A stretch of 64,000 bases of DNA from NCBI RefSeq assembly GCF_047974105.1, contig NZ_JBHYRS010000002.1, positions 310,001-374,000 of the forward strand. Direction: 5' to 3'. Made by a program: the position numbers and the translations under genes. The stretch's first letter is position 1; each line of letters starts with the position of its first letter. The notes under the pieces are model-generated. The model made no database searches, was not told the origin of the DNA, and was given only the letters and a program-made list of their open reading frames with translations. The DNA is from Mitsuokella sp047974105. Its GTDB lineage: Bacteria; Bacillota; Negativicutes; Selenomonadales; Selenomonadaceae. Shown piece after piece: positions 8,001 to 15,854 of the stretch.

Positions 8001-8714
8001 TCAAAGCATCCAGACAACCGCAATCACGAGCGCGGGCAGGAAATTTGCAACGCGCACATGCGGCAGTCCGAAAAGGTTCGTCCCAACGCAGAAAATCAAA
8101 ATATCGCCGACGGCACTGAGTGCCGACAAGGCCTCAGGCGTCATAAAGGGCTCCAACAGCCCCGCTGCGAGGAAAATCGCGCCCTGAAAAATGCCGACCG
8201 ACAGCGCCGAAAAGATGCAGCCCCTGCCGAGTGCCGACGTCATGATCATCACGATGACGGCATCGAGCACGGTTTTCGCAAACAGCACCGACGGGTCCGC
8301 AAGCAGCCGGTCGTTGATGGAGCCAATGACGGCCATCGCGCCGATGCAGACCGTCAGCGACGCCGTGACAAAACCATCGACAAAGCGCGTATCGCCGCTG
8401 CTGCCCGTCTTTTTCTTGAGCCAGACGCCAAACTGTTCCATGCGGTCCTCGATGTTGATGGCCTCGCCAATCAGAGCCCCGCCGATGAGGCTCGCCAGCA
8501 TCCGGTACGTCCCCGTCAGCTCAACGCCGCCCTCTGTCACCACCAGCATTTCCTTGACCGTCCCCGTCAGCCCGAGAAAAATCACCGCGACCGCACAGGC
8601 CATCATCAAAGTCTTCTGGAACCTCTCCGAAATCAGCCGCCCAAAGCCAAGTCCCACAAGGCCGCCTGCAACAATCCCCAATACATTCGCCAAAACACCA
8701 ATCCCCGGAAACAA
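8001..8714 (-). CDS. DUF554 family membrane protein
   Basis: A 237-residue hydrophobic protein with about seven membrane segments rich in glycine and alanine, matching the DUF554 (YdfK/YqgA-like) family, whose transported substrate is unknown. The start appears to be a TTG at 8714, six bases from GGGCGGGG, because no ATG precedes the conserved N-terminal N-V-L-G-I-V-A-G-G-L-V-G-L segment. A TATAAT at 8732-8737 may be its promoter, with a poor -35. It is followed by its own terminator. Confidence 0.85.
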   Translation of the reverse strand: MFPGIGVLANVLGIVAGGLVGLGFGRLISERFQKTLMMACAVAVIFLGLTGTVKEMLVVTEGGVELTGTYRMLASLIGGALIGEAINIEDRMEQFGVWLKKKTGSSGDTRFVDGFVTASLTVCIGAMAVIGSINDRLLADPSVLFAKTVLDAVIVMIMTSALGRGCIFSALSVGIFQGAIFLAAGLLEPFMTPEALSALSAVGDILIFCVGTNLFGLPHVRVANFLPALVIAVVWML

Positions 8715-8794
8715 AAAATCCCCGCCCTTCTATTATAATGAAAGATTTCTTCCATAAAGATACCTTCCATTATAACACAGGACGAGGATGATGT

Positions 8795-9175
8795 TCATTT
8801 TACTTCGATATCCAGCACTTTCTTGACAGCCCCCGGCTTCTCCTGAAACAGCTCAAGTGTCAGTCCGTCCGGCAGCTGCACCCATTTTTCAGGCTTGCCC
8901 TCGATATGATGGACGCCCTCGACGGCGAGCATTTCCTTTAATACTTCAGGCATATCCTCGACGACGATACCGAGGTGATGCCCCTGCCCTGCCTTGTAGT
9001 CATCCGGTGCGGCCACGAGCTGGATGCCGCCCTTGAGCCAGACCATTTTGAGCTGACCGTCTTTTTCCTTGCGGCGCGTTTCCGTCATGCCGAGAATCTT
9101 CTCGAAAAAATTCTTCGTCCATTCGATATCCTGCACCGTTACCGCGGCGTGTTCCACATACGACTGTCTTGCCAT
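8795..9175 (-). CDS. VOC (glyoxalase/bleomycin-resistance) family protein
   Basis: A 126-residue single-unit protein of the vicinal oxygen chelate fold, with two beta-alpha-beta-beta-beta halves. Visible marks are V-E-H-A-A-V-T-V-Q-D at the start, F-F-E-K-I-L-G-M, then G-H-H-L-G-I-V-V-E-D and L-P-D-G-L-T-L-E-L-F at the end, providing His/Glu metal-ligand positions. The substrate cannot be told; lactoylglutathione lyase, methylmalonyl-CoA epimerase and fosfomycin-type proteins share the fold. It stands alone with an AAGGAA upstream. Confidence 0.85.
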   Translation of the reverse strand: MARQSYVEHAAVTVQDIEWTKNFFEKILGMTETRRKEKDGQLKMVWLKGGIQLVAAPDDYKAGQGHHLGIVVEDMPEVLKEMLAVEGVHHIEGKPEKWVQLPDGLTLELFQEKPGAVKKVLDIEVK

Positions 9176-9213
9176 AGTTCACCATTCCTTCATTATATAT
9201 TATGCTGCAATCA

Positions 9214-9537
9214 TCAAAAATCTTCCGGCAGCGGCAGGCCGAAGTGGATGCAGACATCGGGGAAGCCTTCTACCGGATACCAGCCGCGGATTTTGTCGGG
9301 GATGGCATGGTCCGTCTGGGCCTTGCCCGTCTCAAACATCTTCTCGAATTTGCATTCGCGGTGCGATTCCGGCGTGCCGATTTTGGCGCAAATCATGCCT
9401 TCCTTGAAGCCGGCCTTCTCTGCCTTGATGTTCGCAGCCAAAATCTTGTGCTCACGGTCAATCAGGCGTGCCACGCCCGGAAAATAATCATACGTCTGAT
9501 GAAATTCTGCCTTGAGTTCTTCGATGGTCTTTGCCAC
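9214..9537 (-). CDS. small PAS-like hypothetical protein
   Basis: About 107 residues when started at the GTG at 9537 (V-A-K-T-I-E-E-L-K), with AGAGAGGAAG about 11 bases upstream. The reading frame continues upstream to 9726 but that part overlaps the lysR 3' end and looks non-coding. The segment V-A-R-L-I-D-R-E-H-K-I-L-A-A-N-I-K-A-E-K-A-G-F resembles the first half of a PAS sensor domain, and a later H-R-E-C pair may bind a ligand. No effector domain is attached. Function unknown. Confidence 0.6.
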   Translation of the reverse strand: MAKTIEELKAEFHQTYDYFPGVARLIDREHKILAANIKAEKAGFKEGMICAKIGTPESHRECKFEKMFETGKAQTDHAIPDKIRGWYPVEGFPDVCIHFGLPLPEDF

Positions 9538-9641
9538 GCTGCTCGCTTCCTCTCTTATAGTCGAACAAAACTTTCCTAAAGATATGTACTTGTATGTATT
9601 CGCCGCCCGCGGCCATTTTCCTGCCGCGCGGCCTTCTCTCA

Positions 9642-10547
9642 TCACATAGCCCCGACAATCTGCTGCAGATGTTCGAGATAGACCCGCCCGTAGCGCGACA
9701 GCACCGTCTCTTTGCGCATGATGCAACCGATTTTCATCTGTTCTTTCATTTTCAGGGGCTTTGCGATGATGTTGTCGCCGTTCAGCGCGTGCGAGATGAC
9801 GCCGGAGCAGACGGTATAGCCGTTAAGCCCGATGAGCAGATTAAAGAGCGTGGCCCTGTCCTGCACGCGGATATTTTTCTTCTGGTCCGTCGCGTCGAGA
9901 AATTCCTCCTGATAATAAAACGAGTTATAAACGCCCTGCTCGTACGTCAGGTACGGATAATTCTTCAAATCCCGCAGCGTGATGACCTCTTTTTCCGCCA
10001 AGGGATGCTGCGCGGAGATAAAGACATGGGGCTTGGCCGTAAAGAGCTCCGTAAACGTCAGGCTGTGCGCCGCAAAAATCTTCCGAAGGATTTTTTCGTT
10101 GGCATAGCTCAGATAAAGAATGCCGAGCTCGCTCTTCATGTTGGCCACGTCCTCGATGATTTCGTGCGTCTGTTCCTCGCGAATCGTAAAGTCATACTGC
10201 GGCGCGTCAAACTCGCGGATGAGCTGGACGAACGCATTGACGGCAAACGAATAATGTTGGCACGACACGGTAAAATGCGGTTTCTGCTCCTTGAGGCCCT
10301 TAAACGTGTCCTCCAGCTCATCGGCCTCGTCGATGACTTTGCGCGCATAACCCAAAAAACGCTCCCCGTCCGGCGTCAGCGTCACGCCCTTGTTCTGGCG
10401 CAGGAAAAGCGTCAAGTTCATTTCCTTTTCGAGTTCGCGAATCGCGGCCGTGACGCTCGGCTGCGAGACAAAGAGATGCTCGGCCGCCTGCGTGATGTTC
10501 CCCGTTTCGGCCACCGCGATGAGATAACGAAGCTGCTGCAGAGTCAT
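9642..10547 (-). CDS. LysR family transcriptional regulator
   Basis: A 301-residue DNA-binding regulator. The N-terminal winged helix (M-T-L-Q-Q-L-R-Y-L through L-T-P-D-G-E-R-F) is followed by a periplasmic-binding-protein-like effector domain. The ATG at 10547 is used because AAGGGGA lies seven bases upstream; the ATG at 10571 lies inside the operator. It is transcribed away from the MetE-like gene at 10704, and the shared gap holds a perfect 10-bp inverted repeat, so it probably controls that gene and itself. A sulfur or methionine signal is inferred from the target only. Confidence 0.92.
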   Translation of the reverse strand: MTLQQLRYLIAVAETGNITQAAEHLFVSQPSVTAAIRELEKEMNLTLFLRQNKGVTLTPDGERFLGYARKVIDEADELEDTFKGLKEQKPHFTVSCQHYSFAVNAFVQLIREFDAPQYDFTIREEQTHEIIEDVANMKSELGILYLSYANEKILRKIFAAHSLTFTELFTAKPHVFISAQHPLAEKEVITLRDLKNYPYLTYEQGVYNSFYYQEEFLDATDQKKNIRVQDRATLFNLLIGLNGYTVCSGVISHALNGDNIIAKPLKMKEQMKIGCIMRKETVLSRYGRVYLEHLQQIVGAM

Positions 10548-10565
10548 AAGAAGTCCCCTTCCTTT

Positions 10566-10588
10566 TGTCATAGGATGTTCCTATGACA
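10566..10588. promoter_or_regulatory. LysR operator candidate (10-bp perfect inverted repeat)
   Basis: Arms TGTCATAGGA (10566-10575) and TCCTATGACA (10579-10588) flank three bases and contain the T-N11-A core expected of LysR sites. The centre is about 65 bases upstream of the start point predicted from TATAAT at 10631, the classical activation position, and it also overlaps the lysR leader, allowing autorepression. Confidence 0.7.
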
Positions 10589-10630
10589 GACAATATATTT
10601 TCGATATTTTTAATTCCATTTTCCTTCCTG

Positions 10631-10636
10631 TATAAT
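10631..10636 (+). promoter_or_regulatory. -10 element of the MetE-like gene
   Basis: TATAAT without a recognisable -35 at the right distance, consistent with dependence on an activator bound at the upstream inverted repeat. Confidence 0.55.
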
Positions 10637-10703
10637 AACGTACATAGAAAGAAAACACAAGCATTCATATAAATTTCGTATGAATTATTAGGAGGAACCC
10701 ATT

Positions 10704-11822
10704 ATGACGACTGAACGAATCCCTTACCGCTATGATATTGTCGGCAGCTTCCTGAGAAAGCCGGAGCTCAAGGCTGCGAGAAAAGACTTTGAAGACGGCA
10801 AAATCACGGCTGCAGAGCTCAAGGCTCAGGAAGACAAGAGCATCCGCGAGCTCGTGGCCGACGAGAAAAAGGCCGGCCTCAAGGCCGTGACGGACGGCGA
10901 ATACCGCCGCGCGTTCTGGCACCTCGATTTCCTTTGGGGCCTCGATGGCGTCGACAAAGTCAAGGCCGAGCATTTTTCCATCGCCTTCAAGGGCTTTCAG
11001 CCGAAGGCCGAGACGATTAAAATCACGGGCAAGATTGACTTTCCCGAGAATCATCCGTTCCTCGACCACTTCCGCTTCCTGAAGTCCGTTGCCGGTGACA
11101 CGACGGCCAAACAGACGATTCCTTCGCCGTCGATGCTGCACCTCATCTGCTGCGTCCGCAATGCCGACTACCAGCCGATTGAACGCTACCAGAACGAAGA
11201 TGACCTTTTTGCGGACATCGCGGCCGCTTACCAGAAAGCCGTCAAAGCTTTTTACGAAGCCGGCTGCCGTTATCTGCAGTTCGACGACACCTCGTGGGGT
11301 GAGTTCTGCTCCGCCGAAAAACGCAAGGCCTACGCCGAGCGCGGCATCGACGTCGACGCCGTCGGCCGCAAATACGTCGAGGTGCTCAACAAGATTCTCG
11401 AGGTCAAACCGGCCGACATGACCATCACGATGCATATCTGCCGCGGCAATTTCCGTTCGACCTGGTCTTCCGCCGGCGGCTACGAGCCCGTTGCCGACAT
11501 TCTCTTCTCCCACTGCCATGTCGACGGCTTCTTCCTCGAATACGACTCCGACCGCGCCGGCGGCTTTGAACCGCTGCGCTTCATCAAGGACCAGAAAGTC
11601 GTCCTCGGCCTCGTGACGTCCAAGACGCCAGAGCTCGAGAAAAAAGAGGACGTCATCGCCCGCATCCACGAAGCCGAAAAATATCTGCCGCTCGACCAGC
11701 TCTCGCTGAGCCCGCAGTGCGGCTTCGCCTCGACGGAAGAAGGCAACCTCCTGACCGAAGACGAAGAATGGGCCAAAATCCGCCTCGTCAAAGAAATCGC
11801 CGAAGAAGTCTGGGGCAAATAA
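10704..11822 (+). CDS. cobalamin-independent methionine synthase (MetE C-terminal-type) family protein
   Basis: A 372-residue protein equal to the catalytic half of MetE, like B. subtilis YxjG/YxjH, lacking the N-terminal duplicate barrel. It probably transfers a methyl group to homocysteine or a related thiol from a small methyl donor. Zinc ligands are visible in T-M-H-I-C-R-G-N near residue 240 and S-P-Q-C-G-F near 338, and F-D-D-T-S-W matches the substrate region. The ATG at 10704 has AGGAGG upstream. It is the only plus-strand protein gene in the window, divergent from a LysR regulator, with a strong terminator behind it. Confidence 0.9.
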   Translation: MTTERIPYRYDIVGSFLRKPELKAARKDFEDGKITAAELKAQEDKSIRELVADEKKAGLKAVTDGEYRRAFWHLDFLWGLDGVDKVKAEHFSIAFKGFQPKAETIKITGKIDFPENHPFLDHFRFLKSVAGDTTAKQTIPSPSMLHLICCVRNADYQPIERYQNEDDLFADIAAAYQKAVKAFYEAGCRYLQFDDTSWGEFCSAEKRKAYAERGIDVDAVGRKYVEVLNKILEVKPADMTITMHICRGNFRSTWSSAGGYEPVADILFSHCHVDGFFLEYDSDRAGGFEPLRFIKDQKVVLGLVTSKTPELEKKEDVIARIHEAEKYLPLDQLSLSPQCGFASTEEGNLLTEDEEWAKIRLVKEIAEEVWGK

Positions 11823-11840
11823 GGAAATAGAAATACGAAA

Positions 11841-11875
11841 CAGCACGGAGACAAAGTCATCCGTGCTGTTTTTCT
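11841..11875 (+). terminator. terminator of the MetE-like gene
   Basis: CAGCACGGA pairs with TCCGTGCTG across a 10-base loop and is followed by TTTTTC on the plus strand. Confidence 0.85.
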
Positions 11876-11944
11876 TCCTATCTATATGGTGCTATATAAG
11901 GTGCTGCACACAGTTCTCCGGCGAAGCGCAGACAGCCGTTGTAT

Positions 11945-13381
11945 TTATTTTTTCCCTTTGCGCCGCTCCGCCAGAGAAATGACTTTGCGCTGTGCCCTCT
12001 CAGCCCTGCGCGCCTGACGCTGCGCGGCTTTTTCCTGTTTTTTCTGCTCCTTGAGCTCAATTTTGGAAAAACCGTGCTGCGACGGCAGACGGGCATGGTC
12101 GTGGATTTTTTTCAGGAACGGCAGCATATCTCGGACCAACGCATGGCGTTCTGCAGTCTCAAGCTCCGGAACAGCCTGCAGAATCGCAAAAAGAATATCC
12201 TTGCTCTTTGGCTCTGCCATATTCTGCGCAAAGGCCATCGTCATAATGTCCGGCAGGACTTCATAAAACGAGGTTTCCTGCAGATACGGCCACTTATTGC
12301 CCAAAAGCTGGAACATGGCCTTCCAGACCCTCTCACTGCTCTTGTCCAAAAATTCATGGCTCCAGATTTCACTTTGCGTCGGAATATAGTAAACGGCATC
12401 CTTTGAAAGAGGCGGATTCTCTTCCGGCTCTTCCTCCAGGTCCGGGCGCAGCCATCCATCCTGGTAAAAAACTGTCTGCATTTCCGTTGGCACCTTTGCC
12501 AGATGTTCCAAAACCTCCTGTTCCGTCCACGAAAAGTCCGGCCGCTGGCGAAGCATCTGCATGAGCACAGACAGCGGATAAACGTCATAGATATCTTCGG
12601 CCAGTGAAACGGCCGACTCAATCCAGGCCGTCTGGCGATATTCCACCCAGAAATCCACCGTCAGCAAATTTTGCATTATATCGGCAACATCCTGCGGCAT
12701 TACGTAGTCGTGAACGAACAGCTCCGACAAATAGCCCATTTCCAGAAGATTCGGCAGACCAAAATACGGGACGGTCTCCAGCTGAGCCGGCTCCGGGAAC
12801 ATATCCATCATATCCGCGGGCGGCTTTTCCTCAAGCAGCTGCAGCAGAGCCTGCATTTCTTCATGCGGCAGCCATAAAAGAATGTTTCGCATCCGGTCCG
12901 GATTCAGCATTTCCAAAACGAGCTGCATCCGGTATTCCGCCTTGTGCAGCGATTTTCGGATGTGGATACCCCGCGCTTCGGCAATGGTGATCAGCTCGCT
13001 CTTCGTATACCCGTCCAGCGTCTCCCGAAACGGCGTGGGATCACGGTAATACATGTTGCCGCCGGCGTCTACGAGGCTGGACTCATCATCATAGAAAACG
13101 TCGCTGTCCTCTTCGTCAAAATTTATATCGCCATACGGATAATGGTCGAGCACATCGTCTTCGTCATAATCATCGTAATCATCATCTGACATCTGCGCTG
13201 ATGCCTCATCCATGATCCGGCTGAATTTCTCCATCGCCTCTTCCACGCATTTTCTCTTCTGTTCCGGCGTCATGCGTTCATATTCCTCGTCCGTAACAAA
13301 AACATCCTGCATTTTCTCAAACATCTTATCGTACAATTCCTTAGGAACAGCCTTCGTATGCTTCTCGGGCTTCTTCCTCAT
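11945..13381 (-). CDS. uncharacterised acidic protein with SAP/Rho-N-like helix motif
   Basis: I do not recognise this 478-residue protein. From the ATG at 13381 (GGGGAA six bases upstream) it shows a basic start, a strongly acidic Asp/Tyr tract near residues 63-100, then L-D-G-Y-T-K-S-E-L-I-T-I-A-E-A-R-G resembling a SAP or Rho-N DNA/RNA-binding helix pair. A long Leu/Pro/Glu-rich helical body follows, ending in a very basic tail rich in Lys, Arg and Gln. No signal peptide or membrane segment is seen. The charge layout suggests a nucleic-acid- or ribosome-associated protein, which is inference only. It is monocistronic. Confidence 0.8.
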   Translation of the reverse strand: MRKKPEKHTKAVPKELYDKMFEKMQDVFVTDEEYERMTPEQKRKCVEEAMEKFSRIMDEASAQMSDDDYDDYDEDDVLDHYPYGDINFDEEDSDVFYDDESSLVDAGGNMYYRDPTPFRETLDGYTKSELITIAEARGIHIRKSLHKAEYRMQLVLEMLNPDRMRNILLWLPHEEMQALLQLLEEKPPADMMDMFPEPAQLETVPYFGLPNLLEMGYLSELFVHDYVMPQDVADIMQNLLTVDFWVEYRQTAWIESAVSLAEDIYDVYPLSVLMQMLRQRPDFSWTEQEVLEHLAKVPTEMQTVFYQDGWLRPDLEEEPEENPPLSKDAVYYIPTQSEIWSHEFLDKSSERVWKAMFQLLGNKWPYLQETSFYEVLPDIMTMAFAQNMAEPKSKDILFAILQAVPELETAERHALVRDMLPFLKKIHDHARLPSQHGFSKIELKEQKKQEKAAQRQARRAERAQRKVISLAERRKGKK

Positions 13382-13533
13382 GTCACATTCCCCACTTTCC
13401 GTCATGATTGTCGTATGTATTTATTATTCCGCGCACATCATGGATACTCCTGCCATGCCATAGGCTTTTTCTTCATGCTAAGAACGTTTAGAGAAGTTCT
13501 GCCTGGAAATCCATCTAAAATTCGCATCATACA

Positions 13534-13562
13534 TTGACAGTCTGGCCCTATACTGTTATAAT
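13534..13562 (+). promoter_or_regulatory. consensus promoter of tRNA-Leu
   Basis: TTGACA (13534-13539), a 17-base spacer and TATAAT (13557-13562), identical in quality to the tRNA-Lys promoter. Confidence 0.9.
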
Positions 13563-13598
13563 ATTTTATGTTAATGACACATGGTACATGGTCGTTAC

Positions 13599-13685
13599 GC
13601 CGGAGTGGCGGAATTGGCAGACGCAGCAGACTCAAAATCTGCCGTTGGCAACAACGTACCGGTTCAAGTCCGGTCTTCGGCACCA
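13599..13685 (+). tRNA. tRNA-Leu (anticodon CAA)
   Basis: An 87-base class II tRNA with long variable arm and encoded CCA. The acceptor GCCGGAG pairs with CTTCGGC. The anticodon stem GCAGA/TCTGC encloses CTCAAAA, giving CAA, which reads TTG codons. The T-arm is GGTTCAAGTCC. The DNA behind it carries integrase-tail codons, so its 3' end is probably an attachment site. Confidence 0.97.
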
Positions 13686-13786
13686 CTAGGAAATACAAGG
13701 CTTCGCGGGGTTTTCGCGGGGTCTTTTTTGTTGGCTTTTTCGAGATTAGTAATGCCATTAGTAATGCCAATTTCAGATGTTTGATT
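13664..13786 (-). pseudogene. relic of an integrase C-terminus at the tRNA-Leu 3' end
   Basis: Between in-frame stops the minus strand reads about 40 codons, including S-E-I-G-I-T-N-G-I-T-N-L-E-K-A-N-K-K and then Pro/Lys-rich residues running into the tRNA. Phage and ICE integrases that insert into tRNA genes often end in such reiterated I-T-N or T-P-N units next to the attachment core. The repeated codons come from a perfect 12-bp tandem repeat at 13745-13768. The rest of the gene is gone. Identification is by resemblance only. Confidence 0.4.
13745..13768. repeat. 12-bp tandem direct repeat
   Basis: ATTAGTAATGCC occurs twice back to back, 60 bases behind the tRNA-Leu gene, within the presumed integrase tail. 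Confidence 0.8.
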
Positions 13787-13789
13787 TCA

Positions 13790-13814
13790 GCCCCCTTTTC
13801 AGGGGGCCTTTTTT
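13790..13814 (+). terminator. strong terminator downstream of tRNA-Leu
   Basis: GCCCCC and GGGGGC form a 6-bp GC stem closed over TTTTCA, followed by CTTTTTT on the plus strand. Confidence 0.85.
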
Positions 13815-13995
13815 GTTAATTACCGACTTCACGCGCGAGTTCCTCCATGACTGCCGCTATTGAGGCGAAAAGAATACTTGCCGAAAATGCTGACCCGGTT
13901 TAGCCAACCTTTTTCAATCTACGCCTTTTGCGCCGCCCACGGACGCAAAGAGCCTCTCATTCAGTCACAGATGAAGGGCTCTTCGCGTATTTAAG
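13815..13995. other. degenerate non-coding stretch
   Basis: No intact gene is seen. On the minus strand 13816-13899 reads 27 codons ending E-L-A-R-E-V-G-N-stop, which could be the tail of a lost gene. Stops interrupt every frame further upstream. With its neighbours it forms the scar between tRNA-Leu and queA. Confidence 0.4.
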
Positions 13996-14450
13996 TCAAT
14001 GCAGGTTTTTCTGGAGCATGTCAAGATAGCGCGGGCGGTCCTGTTCGGGGATCTTGAGCATATCCATTACGCGCTCTGCGCTCCAGCCAGTGCCGGCAAC
14101 AAAGTTTCGTATATTTTCCAGCATGGTCTCGTCACGGACCGAAGCGAGTTCGGAGCGGCGGTCCATGATGGCCATCTCGCGGTTGATGTAGCGGCGGCGC
14201 TCCTCTTTGTCGCTCAAAAAGACCTGCGTTGCATCCAGCGCGTCTTTGATTTTTTCATCTTTCATCGCCAGCTCCCTCCGTTCTTCTTTCGTCAGCTGGT
14301 TGGCAAAATACGCGAGCCAGCGTTCCATCTTTGTCAGCTGGCTGATTGGCTTTTTCGGCGCCTCGCGTATTTTGGAATCTCGAGAAAATGCAGCTCGAGT
14401 GCCGCAAAAGCTCTTCTTCTCGTGTCAAAGCAAGCACCCCTTTTTTGCTT
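13996..14450 (-). pseudogene. remnant of an Rpn/PD-(D/E)XK nuclease family transposase
   Basis: The C-terminal third of a recombination-promoting nuclease-type protein. One frame reads R-R-R-A-F-A-A-L-E-L-H-F-L-E-I-P-K-Y, and the sequence then continues in another frame as P-K-K-P-I-S-Q-L-T-K-M-E-R-W-L-A-Y-F and a charged tail ending at 13996. The motif H-F-L-E-I-P-K followed by M-E-R-W-L-A-Y-F is characteristic of this family, so a frameshift near 14370 and loss of the 5' two thirds are inferred. The 110-codon open stretch 13996-14328 is the surviving end, not a functional gene. Confidence 0.65.
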
Positions 14451-14511
14451 TCATTATACCATAAAGAAAGTCGAAAAGCCCAGAAAACTGTTGTTGGCAT
14501 CTCATCTGAGT

Positions 14512-14543
14512 AAAAAAAGCAACCACTGCCGCGAAGGCAGTGG
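14512..14543 (-). terminator. hairpin with T run
   Basis: CCACTGCC and GGCAGTGG form a perfect 8-bp stem over GCGAA. On the minus strand TTGCTTTTTTT follows. It lies between queA and the nuclease relic and acts as a second stop behind queA. Confidence 0.75.
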
Positions 14544-14676
14544 CTCAGAAATGGATGGGTTGAATGAAATATGGAAAGAATCTGCTATGGTCATATAGTA
14601 AAGGGATGCCGATAAAATCCTATGCTTTCCGACATAATATTCAAATATTTAATTTCTATCTGAAAAGTTGTAACAT

Positions 14677-14710
14677 CAAAACAGCCCTCTCCTGCGAGAA
14701 GGCTGTTTTG
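14677..14710 (-). terminator. terminator after queA
   Basis: Perfect 10-bp inverted repeat CAAAACAGCC / GGCTGTTTTG, whose own ends supply the T tract, five bases past the queA stop. Confidence 0.85.
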
Positions 14711-14714
14711 TCTT

Positions 14715-15827
14715 TTATTCTTTTTGTGCTGCTTCAGCTTCGCGCTTTTTGTCGAGCTCTTCAAGTTCCTTGAGCTCTTCCGCGCGTTCTGCGAGGGGCT
14801 GCGGTCTCTTGATGAACATGGCATCGCCGAACGAGAAGAAGCGATATTTCATCTCGACAGCGGTTTTGTAGGCCTGCAGGACGAAATTGCGGCCGGCGAA
14901 GGCGCTGATGAGCATGATCAGAGTGGATTTTGGCAGGTGGAAGTTCGTGATGATGGCATCGACAATCTTGAAGTCGTAGCCCGGATAGATGAAGATGCCC
15001 GTCCAGCCGCTGCGGCCGGCGATTTCGTTTTTGGCGGTGGCGGCGGATTCGAGCGTGCGGATGCTCGTCGTGCCGACGGCGATGACGCGGTGGCCGGCTT
15101 TTTTCGTGTCCATGATGAGCTTGGCCGTCTCGTCGGGGATGCAGTAGTACTCTTTATGCATCTCGTGTTCCTCGATGTTCTCGACGTTGACCGGACGGAA
15201 CGTGCCGAGGCCGACGTGCAGCGTGACAAAGCCGAGGTTGACGCCCATGTCCTTGAGCTCCTGCATCTGCTCTTTCGTGAAGTGCAGGCCGGCCGTCGGC
15301 GCGGCGGCAGAGCCTTCCTCGCGGTTGTAGACGGTCTGATAGCGTTCCTTGTCCTCGAGTTTTTCGTGGATGTACGGCGGCAGCGGCGTCTCGCCGAGGC
15401 GGTCGAGGATTTCCTCGAAGATGCCGTCGTAATGGAATTCGACGATGCGGCCGCCAAAGTCCGTGTGTTCCGTCACCGTGCACGAAAGTTCATCGCCGAA
15501 GTTGATAACATTGCCCGGCTTAGCCTTTTTGCCTGGTTTGACGAGCGTTTCCCAATGGTTTGCATCGAGGCGGCGCAGCAGGAAGACCTCGACCTTGCCG
15601 CCCGTCTGGTCGCGGTGACCGATGAGGCGTGCCGGCATGACGCGCGTATCGTTGAAAATCAGCGTATCGCCAGGCTCCAAAAATTCCTTGAGGTCGTAGA
15701 AATGGCGGTGTTCGATGGTCTTTTCGACCGGGTCGAGGACCATGAGGCGCGAAGCGTTGCGCGGCTCGATTGGCACCTGTGCGATGCGTTCTTCCGGCAG
15801 GTCGTAATCAAAATCGGATAGTAACAT
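14715..15827 (-). CDS. queA: S-adenosylmethionine:tRNA ribosyltransferase-isomerase
   Basis: Transfers and isomerises the ribosyl part of SAM onto preQ1 in tRNA, making epoxyqueuosine at the wobble position of GUN anticodons. The 370-residue length is normal (about 340-360) with a charged Ala/Glu-rich tail. Motifs are F-D-Y-D-L-P near the start, F-N-D-T-R-V-M-P-A-R-L-I-G, P-L-P-P-Y-I, and A-A-P-T-A-G-L-H-F-T. The next pathway enzyme, queH, lies two genes upstream in the same direction. Confidence 0.96.
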   Translation of the reverse strand: MLLSDFDYDLPEERIAQVPIEPRNASRLMVLDPVEKTIEHRHFYDLKEFLEPGDTLIFNDTRVMPARLIGHRDQTGGKVEVFLLRRLDANHWETLVKPGKKAKPGNVINFGDELSCTVTEHTDFGGRIVEFHYDGIFEEILDRLGETPLPPYIHEKLEDKERYQTVYNREEGSAAAPTAGLHFTKEQMQELKDMGVNLGFVTLHVGLGTFRPVNVENIEEHEMHKEYYCIPDETAKLIMDTKKAGHRVIAVGTTSIRTLESAATAKNEIAGRSGWTGIFIYPGYDFKIVDAIITNFHLPKSTLIMLISAFAGRNFVLQAYKTAVEMKYRFFSFGDAMFIKRPQPLAERAEELKELEELDKKREAEAAQKE

Positions 15828-15854
15828 ACTTAACTTAACCCTCTTATCTATTCA

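Noticed and set aside
10589..10703. SAM riboswitch (S-box) before the MetE-like gene
   Set aside because: Only about 60 bases lie between the -10 and the ATG, with no S-box core; control by the LysR site explains the layout better.
10665..11846. 393-codon minus-strand frame opposite the MetE-like gene
   Set aside because: Shadow frame in GC-rich codons; the plus strand carries zinc-ligand motifs, AGGAGG and terminator.
13568..13819. 83-codon and 67-codon plus-strand frames over tRNA-Leu
   Set aside because: They read through the tRNA and its flank and are typical artefacts of a tRNA-adjacent att region.
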